A DNA stretch of 64,000 bases from Nemophila menziesii (lineage: Eukaryota > Streptophyta > Magnoliopsida > Boraginales > Hydrophyllaceae), in NCBI GenBank assembly GCA_029959085.1, contig JARWIR010000001.1, positions 14,065,730 through 14,129,729 on the forward strand, read 5' to 3'. Below the pieces are notes generated by a model that saw nothing but the letters and a program-made list of their open reading frames with translations, made no database searches and was not told the DNA's origin. The translations under genes were made by a program, and so were the position numbers. Position 1 is the first letter of the stretch, and the number at the start of each line of letters is the position of its first letter. Shown one piece after another: positions 1-11,800 of the stretch.

Positions 1-354
1 CAATTTAGCCCTTAAACAGCATAAGTTATGAAATAGGATTAGGAGGATCCTTTGCGTTCTCAAGTGCTACCTTCTCATACTTGCGTTTCACATTTATTTA
101 CTTGCGTTTTAGTATTTAATTGCATTTTCCATTTAGTCTTTCATTACTTATAATTAAAACAAACAACCAATCAATCATTAAAACTTTTACTTGCTTTCAT
201 AAGTGCAACCATTCATTATTCGATAAGCATTGTAGTTAACCAAACCGTCCCTGCGAACGATCCTAGAATCACTTATTACTACTTGGGACAACCGTACACT
301 TGCGGTTGTGGTTCGATTACTTTTGCATTTATTTTAGAACACAAAGGACCACCA
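1..354 (+). repeat. LTR 3' end, B/D-like, truncated by the window edge
   Basis: The stretch aligns by eye with the last part of the LTRs of B (to 7576) and D (to 61773): a 'ccgtccctg.gaacga' segment, then 'acttgggacaaccgt.cacttgcggt', then a '.tttagaacac' segment and a terminal ACCA at 351-354. The sequence then passes directly into gag-coding sequence, without the primer binding site, leader or gag N-terminus. It resembles B and D more than A's own 3' LTR, which is C-like. Confidence 0.7.
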
Positions 355-1223
355 CTAGATCTTGAAGAAGCCGAACTTTGTATGGAGAGAATTCTTGAGA
401 ACGAGAGAAGTTGGCCAATGGGTCCAAAAGGAAAAGAACACACTTCAGAATCTCTGAAGCTCAAAGAATTGGCCCAACAACTCGAAGAACTACAAGAACA
501 AGCTCGAACAATTGCTCAGGTGAATCTAGTGCATACATACCTTCGTGTCCAGGTTGTGGATCAAGAAATCGTATGTGAGAAAGGTGTATGAATAATCCAG
601 CTTCAGCTTCTTCTATATCTCATCAAAATAACCAATGCTCTAATGGTTATGATTATCCTCAAGAAAGCTACGCTAGTTATCAACACCCTCCACAACAGAG
701 AAGTTGGGTCATAAATCAAGAGACTTATCATCAAACCCAACCTCAATCATACTATCCACCACAACCTATACATAAAAAGGCGCCCATTGTTGAAAAAACT
801 TATCAAGAACCACCAAAACAGTCACTGCAACTAGCATAGAAAGAAAAACCCTTGAGCTTGAATTCAAGTATGGCTACCCTAATGCAAGCAATCAAAGACA
901 AAATGAGTATTAGCCAACAAAAAATTCAAGCCCAGCAAAAGGTGATTAAAAAACTCGAGCATGCTCTATCACATATGGCGAGTGCATTGCAAAATAAGCC
1001 AAAAGGGCAACTCCCAAGTGATACTATTGCTCCTCGAGATGATTCTTGTCATGCAGTTGAATTGCAAAGTGGAAAACAACTACCTCCACCTAGAAGAGAA
1101 CCAGAACCAGTCCCTATTCCAGAAAAGGGGGGAGACGAAACAACAGAAGATAAGGTAGAAGAGGTAGTTGAACCAGAGGGTGTCCAAGCCAAAACACCTG
1201 AAAAGAAGAAAAACTCAGTTTAA
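355..1223 (+). pseudogene. gag remnant of element A (C-terminal half)
   Basis: Homologous to the C-terminal half of the C-element gag. It begins at the shared LDxEEAELxMERILENERSW segment and runs through a coiled-coil-like Q/E/L stretch, a tyrosine/glutamine/proline-rich linker (588-839) and a second amphipathic region ending in the PSDTIAPRDD segment. The capsid N-terminal part is missing; the deletion joins LTR sequence to gag at about 354. The cysteines of the zinc knuckle are scrambled by a frameshift near 588. A TAG at 837-839 and a TAA at 1221-1223 interrupt the same frame. Not translatable as a unit. Confidence 0.8.
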
Positions 1224-4200
1224 CTTAATACACGCCCTCCACCACCATACCCTTCATGTATCAGAAAAAAGGACAATGACCAGGAATTCAAGAAGTTCGT
1301 TGACATGGTAAGCAAGTTAGATATTAATATGCCGTTTGTAGAAGCTCTCAAAAGAATGCCAAAATACATGAAATTCATGAAGGACATTCTTTCTAACAAA
1401 CAAAGTTTAGAAACTGGGGAAACAATTGGATTGCCTGTGGAGTGTAGTGGTATATGTCAAAACAAGTTACCACCGAAGCTAGAAGATCTCGGAAGTTTTA
1501 CTATTCACATTGGCATTGGAGACAGTTGGACTGGGAAAGCATTGTGTGATCTAGGCGCGAGTATCAATCTCATGCCAAGATACATATTCGAGAAGCTTAA
1601 CATAGGAGAGGTAGTACCCACATCTGTGGTATTACAAATGGCGGATCGCTCTCTCTCCCGGCCAGTAGGTAAAATTGAAGATGTTTTAGTTAAAGTTGGT
1701 ACTTTTATTTTTCCTTTTGATTTTATTATTCTTGACTACGACGCAGATAAGAATGTCCCCATCATCTTGGGGAGACCATTCTTAACCACGGGGCGTACAC
1801 TAATATATGTTGAGAATGGTGAGTTGATCATGAGGGTAGAAGACGGACAGGTACGATTCAATGTGTTTAAGGCTATGAAGTTACCAAATTCGAAAGATGA
1901 ATGTTTCAAAATAGATGTCTTCGGAAAAATTACACAAGAAGTCTTCAATGAAGCAACCTTAGATGATGATATTGACGAGGCCTTAACACTTGAATCACAA
2001 GAGGAAAACGAGACCCACCTGACGAAGTTGCTGCATTAGGATCAAATATACGAGAACTACTTCGAGAATCAGGTGACATTGAACCTATAAAGTAACCATC
2101 CATAATATGTCCACCTATTCTCGAAGAAAAACCGCTTCCAGATCATCTACGCTATGCATATTTAGGTATGAAAAAAACTTTGCCTATTATTAATTCTGCT
2201 AACCTTTCAGGTCCTCAAGAGGAGAAGCTACTTCATGTACTTCGCGCTAACAAAGAAGCAATCGGATGGACTATTGCTGATATCAAGGGAATTAGTCCTT
2301 TCGTTTGCAAACACAAAATCATTCTTGAGAACGAAGGTGGGCGATCTATAGAGGGACAAAGAACTCATGCCAGCTATGAAAGAAGTAGTAAGGAAGGAGG
2401 TAATCAAGTTGTTAGACGCAGGAATTATCTAACCGATAGCGAGCAGTGATTGGGTTAGTCCAGTGCAATGTGTTCCAAAGAAAAGAGGTATTACTACCAT
2501 CCTTAATGACCAAGGTGAAAACATACCATCAAGAACAGTTGTGGGGTGGTGAGTATGCATGGACTACCGAAGACTCAACAAAGTTACAAAGAAAGATCAT
2601 TTTCCGCTACCATTCATTGATCAGATGCTAGACAAACTCGCCGGGAGAGAGTATTATTGTTTCCTTGAGGGATATTCAGGTTATAATCAAATTTGTGTGG
2701 ATCCCCTTGATCAACACAAAACAACATTTACTTGTCCGTTTGGTACCTTTTCTTGTAGAAGGATGCCGTTTGGTTTATGTAATGCACCTGCCACGTTCCA
2801 GAGGTGCATGATGGCTATATTTTGGGACATGATTGATAAATACTTGGTGGTTTTTATGGATGATTTTTCGTTGTTCGGAGATAGTTTTGATGATTGTTTG
2901 AATAATCTTGAGAAAGTCCTTGTGAGATGTAAAGAAAAAGATCTTGTGCTTAACTGGGAAAAATGCCACTTCATGGTTCAAGAGGGAATTGTGTTGGGAC
3001 ATAAAGTTTCGAAAGCAGGAATGGAGGTTGATCGTGCTAAAATTGAAGTTATCAAAACATTACCACCTCCAGTTTCTGTAAAAGGAGTGAGAAGTTTCTT
3101 GGGTCACGCAGGATTTTATCGAAAAAATTAAGGATTTCTCCAAGATCGCCAAACCGCTTTGTTCTTTGCTTGAAAAGGATACTCCTTTTAACTTTACTGA
3201 CGAATATCTTCAAGCGGTTTTGACTTTCAAGGAGAAACTGATCTCCACAGCTATTGTTATACATACTGATTGGAAAGCTCTGTTTGAAATTATGTGCGAT
3301 GCTAGTGATCACGCTATGGGTGTTGTGTTGGGGCAGAGGAAAGACAATCTCTTCCACACGATTTATTATGCAAGTAAGACCTTCAACGCTGCCCAGATGA
3401 ATTATACAGTGCCGGAGAAAGAGATGTTGGCCGTAGTATATGCTTTTGATAGATTTCGTTCCTATTTGATTGTGAAGAAAACTGTTGTATATAGGGACCA
3501 TTCAGTTATCAGGTACCTAATGGAGAAAAAGGACGCTAAGCCGCGTCTTATTAGATGGGTACTGCTGCTTCAAGAGTTCGACATAGATATTCGAGACCGA
3601 AAGGGATGCGAGAATCAAGTGGCTGATCATTTATCAAGGCTCGAAGGATCTGATGCAAACAAGGAACCATTATTGGTTAAAGAGGTATTCCCTGATGAAC
3701 AACTTTTTGCTATTAAAGATGCGTTTGTGCCATGGTATGTAGATCTAGTCAACCTCATCATGAGTGGTGTATTCCCCAAGGATATCCATCCACAACAAAG
3801 ACAAATATTATCTCACCAGGCTAAACAATTCTATTGGGATGAACCGTACCTCTGGAAAATTTGTAGTGACCAAGTAGTTAGAAGATGTGTCCATGAAGGC
3901 GAAGTTGATAAGATTATAGCAAGCTGTCATAGTTCACCATATGGAGGTCATTTTAAAGGCGATAGAACTGCAGCTAAAATTCTTCAATCCGGTTTCTATT
4001 GGCCTACCCTACACATAGATTGTCATCGTTTCGTCTAGTCATGTCAAAGATGCCAGTTCACTGGTAATATATCAAAAAGAGACGCGATGCCGCTTAACAA
4101 TATTCTAGAAGTCGAAATCTTTGATGTATGGGGAATAGATTTCATGGGACCTTTCATTACTTCACATGGAAATCTTTATATTTTGCTTGCGGTAGATTAT

Positions 4201-5019
4201 GTATCAAAATGGGTAGAAGCAGTGGCAACACCAAAGAACGATGCTCAAATAGTGATTGAATTCTAAAAGACAAACATCTTTTTAAGACATGGTATGCCAC
4301 GTGTTCTCAGTAGTGATAAAGGTACCCATTTCATCCATGCTCAACTGAGAGACCTCCTTCGTAAGTTTGGAGTGAGACACCGCATTTCAACCGGTTATCA
4401 CCCACAAACTAACGGTCAAGCTGAAGTTTCCAATCGGGAAATCAAATCTATTCTTGAGAAGACCGTGAACAAAACGAGGAAAGATTGGTCATTAAAGCTA
4501 GATGATGCTCTCTAGGCTTACAGAACAACATTTAAAACACCAATTGGGGCATCTCCATATCGTATGGTATACGGAAAAGCGTGTCATCTACCTATTGAGA
4601 TTGAATCTCGAGCCTTCAGGGCTATTAAAAATCTGAATCTAGATCCAGAATTGGCCGGGAAACAAAGGTTGATGCAATTGAACGAGCTGGAGGAGTTTCG
4701 CTATCTTGCCTATGAAAATTCACGCCTCTACAAGGAGAAAACAAAGAGATGGCATGATAGACGACTCCGTCCAAAGCATTTCGAGAGAGGACAAAAGGTT
4801 TTATTATACAACTCTCGATTCTCGAACTACCCAGGAAAGCTTAAATCCCGTTGGGGAGGACCTTACATTGTTACGAAAGTCACACCTCATGGAGCGATTG
4901 AAATTGAACATCCAACCGAGCGAAGGACATTCATGGTGAATGGCCAGCGCTTGAAAACATACCATGACAGTGAGGACTTTGGACGAGAGGAGACATTCCA
5001 TCTCGTAGAAAATGCTTAG
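1224..5019 (+). pseudogene. pol remnant of element A (PR-RT-RNase H-integrase)
   Basis: Protease lies at about 1305-2039 (KALCDLGASINLMP, DLGA in place of DTG). RT spans about 2168-3131, with the FMDD catalytic box near 2857. RNase H starts about 3166 ([15 protein letters not shown]). Integrase follows, with its zinc-binding H-H-C-C region at 3930-4060 and catalytic core to about 4515, and the C-terminal domain ends at 5019. Frame changes are seen near 2010, 2360, 2450-2559 and 3125. In-frame stops include 4036-4038 (Gln to TAG), about 4264-4266 (TAA) and 4513-4515 (Trp TGG to TAG). By comparison with B and C every catalytic domain was once present. The many lesions make it the oldest of the three related copies. 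Confidence 0.88.
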
Positions 5020-5785
5020 CCTGAGGTACACATCTAACTCAAAGACATTAAACAAAAGTGCTCTTGGGAGACACCCCTTGGTTTAATTGCTTTTAGATTA
5101 GTTTATTGCTTTGTAGTGTATAATTTTAAATTAGTGTAGAATTTTAATTGTGTTTACAAGCTAATAGGAGAGAAAGGTAGTGTGCTATTGTGCAGGAAAT
5201 GAGTTTGGGTCAAAAGGAATCACTTGGAAAAATTCGAGGTCAGCTCTGGTATACCGCGCCATGAAAAACCCGTGACCATGGGTTGATGACTCGAGTTTTC
5301 TGCCGAGAGTTCAAAAAACAAAGGGGGTCAGGTCCGGTTCACCGCACCATACGCCCGGTACACCGCAGGAAGGAAAACCCGTGACCACGGGTATAAGACT
5401 CGGGTTTCTTGCCGAGGATTGATAAAAGAGACACGCTTAGCTGCGGTATACCGCACCATACCTCCGGTGCACCGCGCTAGGTCGGTTTTGAAGAGGTTTA
5501 TTCCTATTCCAACTCTTACCTTATCAAACTTAACCCTAGCCCCTTCCACACGAAATTTTCAGACCCAAACACTATAAATACACCTTGAAGCTTGTACAAA
5601 CCTCCACAATTAACACAACAACATCAATAATTTTCTCCTTCATCCTCCATAAACACAATTTCTTCATCAAATTCATCACACTAAACCATTAAACACCATC
5701 AAGAACATCAAGCTTTCAAGATTTCTTCCAAGATTCATTAAGAAACCTTTCTCTTTCATTAATTCCAAGAAAAAGTTGAACGTTT
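5020..5785 (+). promoter_or_regulatory. Post-pol spacer of A: PPT-like copy, palindrome block, TATA box
   Basis: A non-coding stretch after integrase. It holds a polypurine-tract-like copy (GAGTTTGGGT, 5201-5210, one G shorter than in relatives). A G+C-rich block at about 5215-5490 contains the perfect palindromes CGGTATACCG (5444-5453) and CGGTGCACCG (5465-5474), decayed relatives, and AACCCGTG/CACGGGT inverted motifs. A TATAAATA box lies at 5573-5580, followed by a C/A-rich leader. The same order occurs in B, C and D. Element B interrupts the sequence at 5786. Compared with C, about 0.4 kb covering the accessory-ORF start is missing near 5770-5775. Confidence 0.6.
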
Positions 5786-7576
5786 TGATGTCTCCCTATT
5801 TGTTCTAATTATTAGCCCTCTGGAGACATCATTTTAGGTGAATTATTGACTTATTTGATAGACTTTTAGGCTTATTTGATCATATTACACTTTTCCCCCT
5901 TGGAATTTAACTATTTGCATTTTCTGAGCTTTTGTGCGTAAATTTGACTATTTTTTATGCAAAGTTAAATAGGTTCTTGAATTTATTGAAAGACCAATCC
6001 AAGGTGGGGAAGTGAGAATAAAGTCTTAGTGTATTTTAGAGTGTTAGGAATGATTTTTACCCGAGTTTCTATTTTGAGAGTACACTTTCCTATTTCGTTT
6101 TCTTGATTTATTGATTTATTCTTTTTAAGCATATGCGGTTTAATTATTTATTTAATGTGAAGCTTTAAAAAGATAAATGGTAATTACTTAGAGGCCAAGT
6201 CAAGATAAAGATGAAAGGAAAGAAGATTTACATGGAAATAAGAAGATTTAGGAAAGATTTATTCAAATGAGGAAAAGATAAAGCTGCCTTTTGAAATCTG
6301 AAATCCAGCCACGTTTTAGGAATTAAATCATAATAAAAGATTGGTTAGGATTCTGGACGAATGGTCTGCACCAATAGAAAGAGCTTTCCAAGACAAGCAG
6401 TTTCATATATTGGAACTTCTCAAACGGATAAGTATTGAAAAAGATATGACCAAATCAAATCAGCAGAATCTTATCTTTTAGAGCTACGAATTTGAGAGTC
6501 CTTGACTTGTCTTCCACTCCAAGCAAATTCGACCTAGGGTCTTCCAACACCTATAAATACACCCCTTAGCCTCCTCTTTTACACACACTTCATATCATTA
6601 TCAAAGAGGCTTAAGGATTCAAGTCAGAGCAAGCAGGAAGGAAGAACGCTGAGAGCTGGAGACTGTCTATATCTCCGATTCAAAGCCAAACCCAACCTCT
6701 TGATTAGGTTTTATTATTTTCTTTCTGTAAAACATTATGTCTTTTAATTTCATTGTTTTAGTTTTATTTTCCATTATGAGCTAAACTTCTTAAGTGCTTG
6801 AGAATCGCTATAAGGGTTGAACCTTAATTTATTTAATGAATGCTTTCTGATTTGGGATTTTTATAATTTAATTCGAATTGAGTAATTTAGTATTGTTTGT
6901 TATCGTAAGTTAATTTCACTATATTTAATTTGGCCAATTAGACATAGGTTTGAGTAATTAAGCTATTCCAATTAGTGGCGATTGGATCATCTTGACGGGG
7001 GGTTTAATTACTGACATAGATAATAAACGTAAGATAGAAATTATTGATCCTGACGGACTTAGTTAATCTTATAGCCAATTGGGTAGAGAACCTGACATTC
7101 GAAGGTGGATTATGATCACCCTGACGGGGTTTGTAACACCTGAGAATAGCTCCTAAGTCCACCCTGACGGGGGTTAGGAGAATCTAGAATCCCGACTACT
7201 ACTAGTTGCTAATTTGTCCCTTAGAAGAAGCATTGATTAAGTTTATTTTGGTGAAACCTAGCGTGACTCAAGTACTAATCTCTCATCTTTTAGTCTCTTC
7301 ATATTTAATTTCTTGCATTAGTTTAATTTTAATTTAATATTTACTTTATTTGCACTTTAGTCCTTTAATCAAAAATCAAATAAAAATATATTTTCTTTAC
7401 TTTTAATTTACATTCAAGCAACTAGTTCCATTTATTGCATAACACTTTGATTCATACCTAATCCGTCCCTGAGATCGAAATCCCGTTTACCGGATATTAC
7501 TTGGACGACCCGTACACTTGCGGTACGTGTCTTGCCTTTTTAGGTGTGTTTATTTAGAACACACTAGGAGACACCA
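5786..7576 (+). repeat. 5' LTR of B
   Basis: 1791 bp, TG...CA ends with near-perfect 10-bp terminal inverted repeats (TGATGTCTCC / GGAGACACCA). Promoter candidate TATAAATA at 6552-6559. The R region would start about 30 bp downstream. It is paired with the 3' copy at 16244. Confidence 0.96.
6552..6559 (+). promoter_or_regulatory. TATA box of the B 5' LTR
   Basis: TATAAATA in the context cacCTATAAATACACC. The same box occurs at the same relative place in the 3' LTR (17010-17017), the D LTR (60777-60784), the A 3' LTR (20323-20330) and, on the - strand, both C LTRs (21386-21393, 31174-31181). It is probably the LTR promoter for genomic RNA. Confidence 0.65.
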
Positions 7577-7582
7577 AGTTTT

Positions 7583-7601
7583 TGGCGCCGCTGCCGGGGA
7601 C
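7583..7601 (+). other. Primer binding site of B
   Basis: TGGCGCCGCTGCCGGGGAC begins six bases after the 5' LTR end. The TGGCGCC(G/T)...GGGGA site is typical of Athila-type elements and is usually assigned to tRNA-Asp (family knowledge). Identical sites occur in C (30247-30265, - strand) and D (61780-61798). Confidence 0.85.
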
Positions 7602-7722
7602 GGTAGCGTGTGACCACGGTGTTATCCGTAAGTGTTTAGTTGCTAGTTTTTAGTTTTCATTTTTATTTTTCAGTTTTACGCTTTGGTTTGTTCTTGCTTT
7701 CTCAGATTTACAGGTTTGGTGC

Positions 7723-8871
7723 ATGTACTCAAACCCCGAGAGGTTAATTCGAGAGAAAAAAAAAAGAGATAAAGAAGCAAGAAAACAAGCAAAGTTAGAC
7801 AAAGCAATGGCAGAAGATAATGCTCAAGATCCTATGATTCAAGATCCCGTGATTCAGGATCCCGTGATTCAGTTGGATGGCAACGGTCTCCCAATAGCTC
7901 CACCGGTAGGAGTTCAATTACCAATTCCACCGGTAGGAGTTCAATTACCAGCTCCTCCCGGAAATCAACAACAAGTCAACAATAATGGTGGAGTACTTCT
8001 AGATCATGGACCGCAGATTTTTCAACCGAACAACCATGGACCTTTTCTTCTACCACCACTAGGACTCCGTCCTCCTGCAATTCAAGGAGTTCGATTCAGA
8101 CCAGACGCAGGGATGATCAACCAGTTTACAACCGTTGGACAGTATAGTGGTGCAGCTCGTGAAGATCCTATTCGTGCTATGTACAAGTTTATGCAAATCT
8201 GTGATGCATATGTCACCCCTGGAGTAACCCAAGAACAAATGTACTTTCATATGTTTCCATTCTTCCTCACCGGAGGAGCAAGTGAGTAGTATGATCAACA
8301 GCCACACAACGCGATTGTGACTTGGGATCAGCTTCAGACAGCCTTTTTCGATAGGTACTATCCTCAAAGTGTTCGACTCAGTGGGCAATTAGATATTGTT
8401 TATTTTCGCCAAGAGCCAGGAGAAACTGTAGGTGCTGCATGGACTCGTTTTCAAACATTATTACGCAAGTGCCCATTACATGGGTACTCTCTTGAATTAC
8501 AACTTGGAATATTTTATCGAAGTTTAGGTGATGCTGCGAAAGATAAAATCGATACTATGTGCCAAGGTGGTCTCATGATGGTCACAACTGATCAAGCTCT
8601 GATTATCATGGACCGAATTGTGAAGAATGAAATGAGTTGGCAATCCTCGAAATCATCGGTTAGAGCTTCGGAAAGAGGTACTTTGAATTTGGATACAGAA
8701 ACTGCATTGAACGCTAAGATTGCTGCACTTGAGAACAAGTTGAAACAATTATCTATGTCGAATAAAGCTGTGGTAAATGTTGTGAATGAACCAGAATTAT
8801 GTTCTAGTTGTGGAGGAGATGATCATGGCTGGGAAGAATGTGCCAACAACCCAGAATCCGTATACTTTTAA
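7723..8871 (+). pseudogene. gag of B, interrupted by one stop
   Basis: The frame opens with ATG at 7723. It has a basic N-terminus (residues 10-35), short repeats (IQDPV, PPVGVQLP), then a Retrotrans_gag-type capsid region (DPIRAMYKFMQICDAY ... FFLTGGASE ... AFFDRYYPQSV). A TAG at 8287-8289 replaces the Trp of the SEWYD motif; the same frame continues to 8871. A CCHC zinc knuckle (C-x2-C-x4-H-x4-C) is at about 8800-8841. After the knuckle the frame shifts by one base near 8860 and continues in the pol frame (Q/N/G-rich gag tail, 8872-9560). C reads through this point in one frame, so the shift looks mutational, not programmed. Confidence 0.88.
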
Positions 8872-11800
8872 TCAGCGAGGTAACTATTCAGGTGGTCAAG
8901 GGTATGGAAATCAAAACAGAAATCATCCAGGCTTTCAGTATTCAAATCCACAAGGGGCAGCCAATCCTGGAACTTATCAACAAAGGCCTCAAGGGAACAA
9001 TTATCAGTTTCGAACGCAAAACCAATACCAAGGAAATCAACCTAGAACCGATCAAGACGCGTATGCCGACACATTAGCTCAAAAAGCGCTCCCTTCTCGG
9101 CCTCAAGAAGGTGCAATTACCGCAAGTGAGTTAGCACTTACTGTAACAAAATACATGTCAGACGCAGAAAAGAGGTCAGAGAAACTCGAAAACCAGCTAT
9201 CTCGATTCATGGACGATACCCACACAAGGGAGAACAAGATAAATGAAACATTGAACTCACATTCCACTTCGCTAAAAGTCTTAGAGAGTCAAATATCAAA
9301 AATTGCCAACAGTTTGAATGTTCGAGGTCAAGGCCAACTCCCGAGTGACACAGAAATTCCTAAACAAAGGGAGGATTGTAACGCGATCACTACCAGAAGC
9401 GGTAAGACTGTGCAACCACCACCCTTCCCGGTTATGAAAGAAAAAGAAGTTACTAGAAAAGAAAAACCGTTAGAAGAGGTGGAAGAGAAAGATGAAGAAC
9501 CTGAAGTGACAGAAGTGGAGAAGGTGCCGGAAGCTCCGAAAAAGAAAGATGTTGCAGAAACCCGTCCTCCTCCACCTTTCCCTTCAAGAGTTCAGAAGAA
9601 AGGAGATTTGGCCGAATATCAAAGATTCTTGAATAGAGTGAGAGGTCTCAATATTAATATTCCACTGTTAGAAGCCATCAAAGACATACAAAAATACGTG
9701 AAATTTTTAAAGAGAGCCCTCACCAACAAAAGACCATACTGCGATAATGAAATGGTAGGGTTACCTGAAGAGTGTAGTGCCATCTGTCAGAGCAAACTAC
9801 CACCGAAGCTACTTGATCCAGGAAGTTTTACGCTTCCAATCTCGATTGGTAGTGAGTGGAAGGGGAAAGCTTTATGCGATTTAGGCGCGAGTATTAATCT
9901 CATGCCCAAATCAATTTTTGATATGCTGAAGATTGGAGATATGCGACCTACCTCTATGGTCCTACAAATGGCAGACAGATCCCTCGTGCATCCTGAGGGA
10001 CGAATCGAAGATGTCCTCGTCAAGGCAGGTACTCTAGTTTTTCCTGTAGATTTTGTTATCCTTGAATACGACGCGGATAGGAATGTCCCCATCATCTTGG
10101 GAAGACCATTCCTAGCCACGGGGCGTACCTTGATTGATGTAGAAAACGGCGAATTAACCATGAGAATCCAAGACGAGGAAGTCAAATTCAATGTATTTCG
10201 AGCCATGAAATTCCCAGATGTTCCCGGAGATTGTTTCCGAATGGATATAGCAGAACACGCCGCACAAGAGGTATTTGATTGTTTTAATTATGATGACATC
10301 TTGCAGGCTGCGTTAACATTAGATATACCGGAGATGATGGAAGAACTAGCCGACACAGTGGCAGCTCTTAACTCTGAGAATCCAAAATATAGGCGTCTAG
10401 CCTACGAACCATTGCGTGATGCAGGGGAGATTGAGCCTCCAAAGCAACCATCCATTGAGTCTCCCCCGAAGCTAGAAGAGAAACCACTCTCGTCCCACTT
10501 GAGGTATGCATATTTAGGTACTAACAACACTCTACCTGTTATTGATTCAGCTACTTTAACAGGTCCTCAAGAAGACAAACTGTTACGTGTGCTAAGAGCA
10601 AATAAAGAGGCGATAGGTTGGACTATTGCTGACATCAAAGGTATTAGCCCTTCCTATTGCCAACACAAGATCATTCTGGAAGACAACAATACACGTTCAG
10701 TTGAAGGACAGAGAAGATTGATGCCTGCGATGAAGGAAGTGGTAAAGAAAGAAGTGATTAAGCTACTAGATGCGGGGATTATCTACCCCATAGCTAGTAG
10801 CGATTGGGTGAGTCCAGTTCAATGCGTACCAAAGAAGGGTGGTATCACTACTATCATGAATGACAAGAATGAAGCCATACCTTCGAGGACCGTTGTTGGT
10901 TGGAGAGTTTGTATGGACTACCGAAAGTTGAACAAGGCTACTAGAAAAGACCATTTTCCACTCCCTTTCATTGATCAGATGTTGGACAAGCTAGCCGGTA
11001 GAGAGTATTATTGTTTCTTAGATGGGTATTCCGGCTACAATCAAATTTGCGTAGATCCTGATGACCAGCATAAGACCACATTCACGTGTCCCTTTGGTAC
11101 TTTCGCATACCGAAGGATGCCTTTTGGACTATGTAATGCACCTGCTACTTTCCAACGTTGCATGATGGCAATCTTTGGTGATATGATCGATCGATTTCTT
11201 GAGGTATTCATGGATGACTTTTCTGTTTTTGGAGATAACTTTGATGATTGTTTGCAGAATCTAGAAAAAGTATTGATTAGATGTAAGGAAACCGATTTGG
11301 TTTTGAATTGGGAGAAGTGTCACTTTATGGTTCATGAAGGTATAGTGTTGGGACACAAAGTATCAAGCGCTGGGTTAGAAGTTGATCGTGCGAAGATTGA
11401 AGTTATCAAAACTCTCCCCCCTCCTGTTTCTGTAAAAGGGGTAAGGAGTTTTCTAGGCCATGCTGGGTTTTATCGCCGTTTTATCAAGGACTTTTCAAAG
11501 ATTTCAAAACCTTTGTGCAACTTACTCGAGAAGGACACCAAATTCCTTTTTGATGAAGCTTGCATGAAGGCATTCCAAGAGCTTAAAGAGAAACTGATCA
11601 CTGCGCCGATTGTGCTACCACCTGATTGGAAACTTCCCTTTGAAGTTATGTGTGATGCTAGTGATTCTGCTATGGGTGCGGTGTTGGGTCAGAGAAAAGA
11701 TAAAGGGTTCCATTCGATTTATTATGCAAGCAAGACCTTCACCAGTGCTCAGATTAATTACACGGTAACTGAAAAGGAGCTTTTAGCGGTTGTTTATGCC

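Noticed and set aside
283..591. Cys-rich secreted-peptide-like start (MGQPYTCGCG...)
   Set aside because: The first 24 codons are LTR sequence homologous to B and D LTR ends, fused by deletion to gag; not a gene start.
7583..7601. tRNA gene
   Set aside because: The TGGCGCC... sequence is only the 3'-end complement used for priming, with no cloverleaf around it. No other tRNA or rRNA gene was recognised.
8785..8871. Programmed frameshift between gag and pol in B
   Set aside because: C keeps gag and pol in one frame through the same place, so the shift in B is more simply a mutation.
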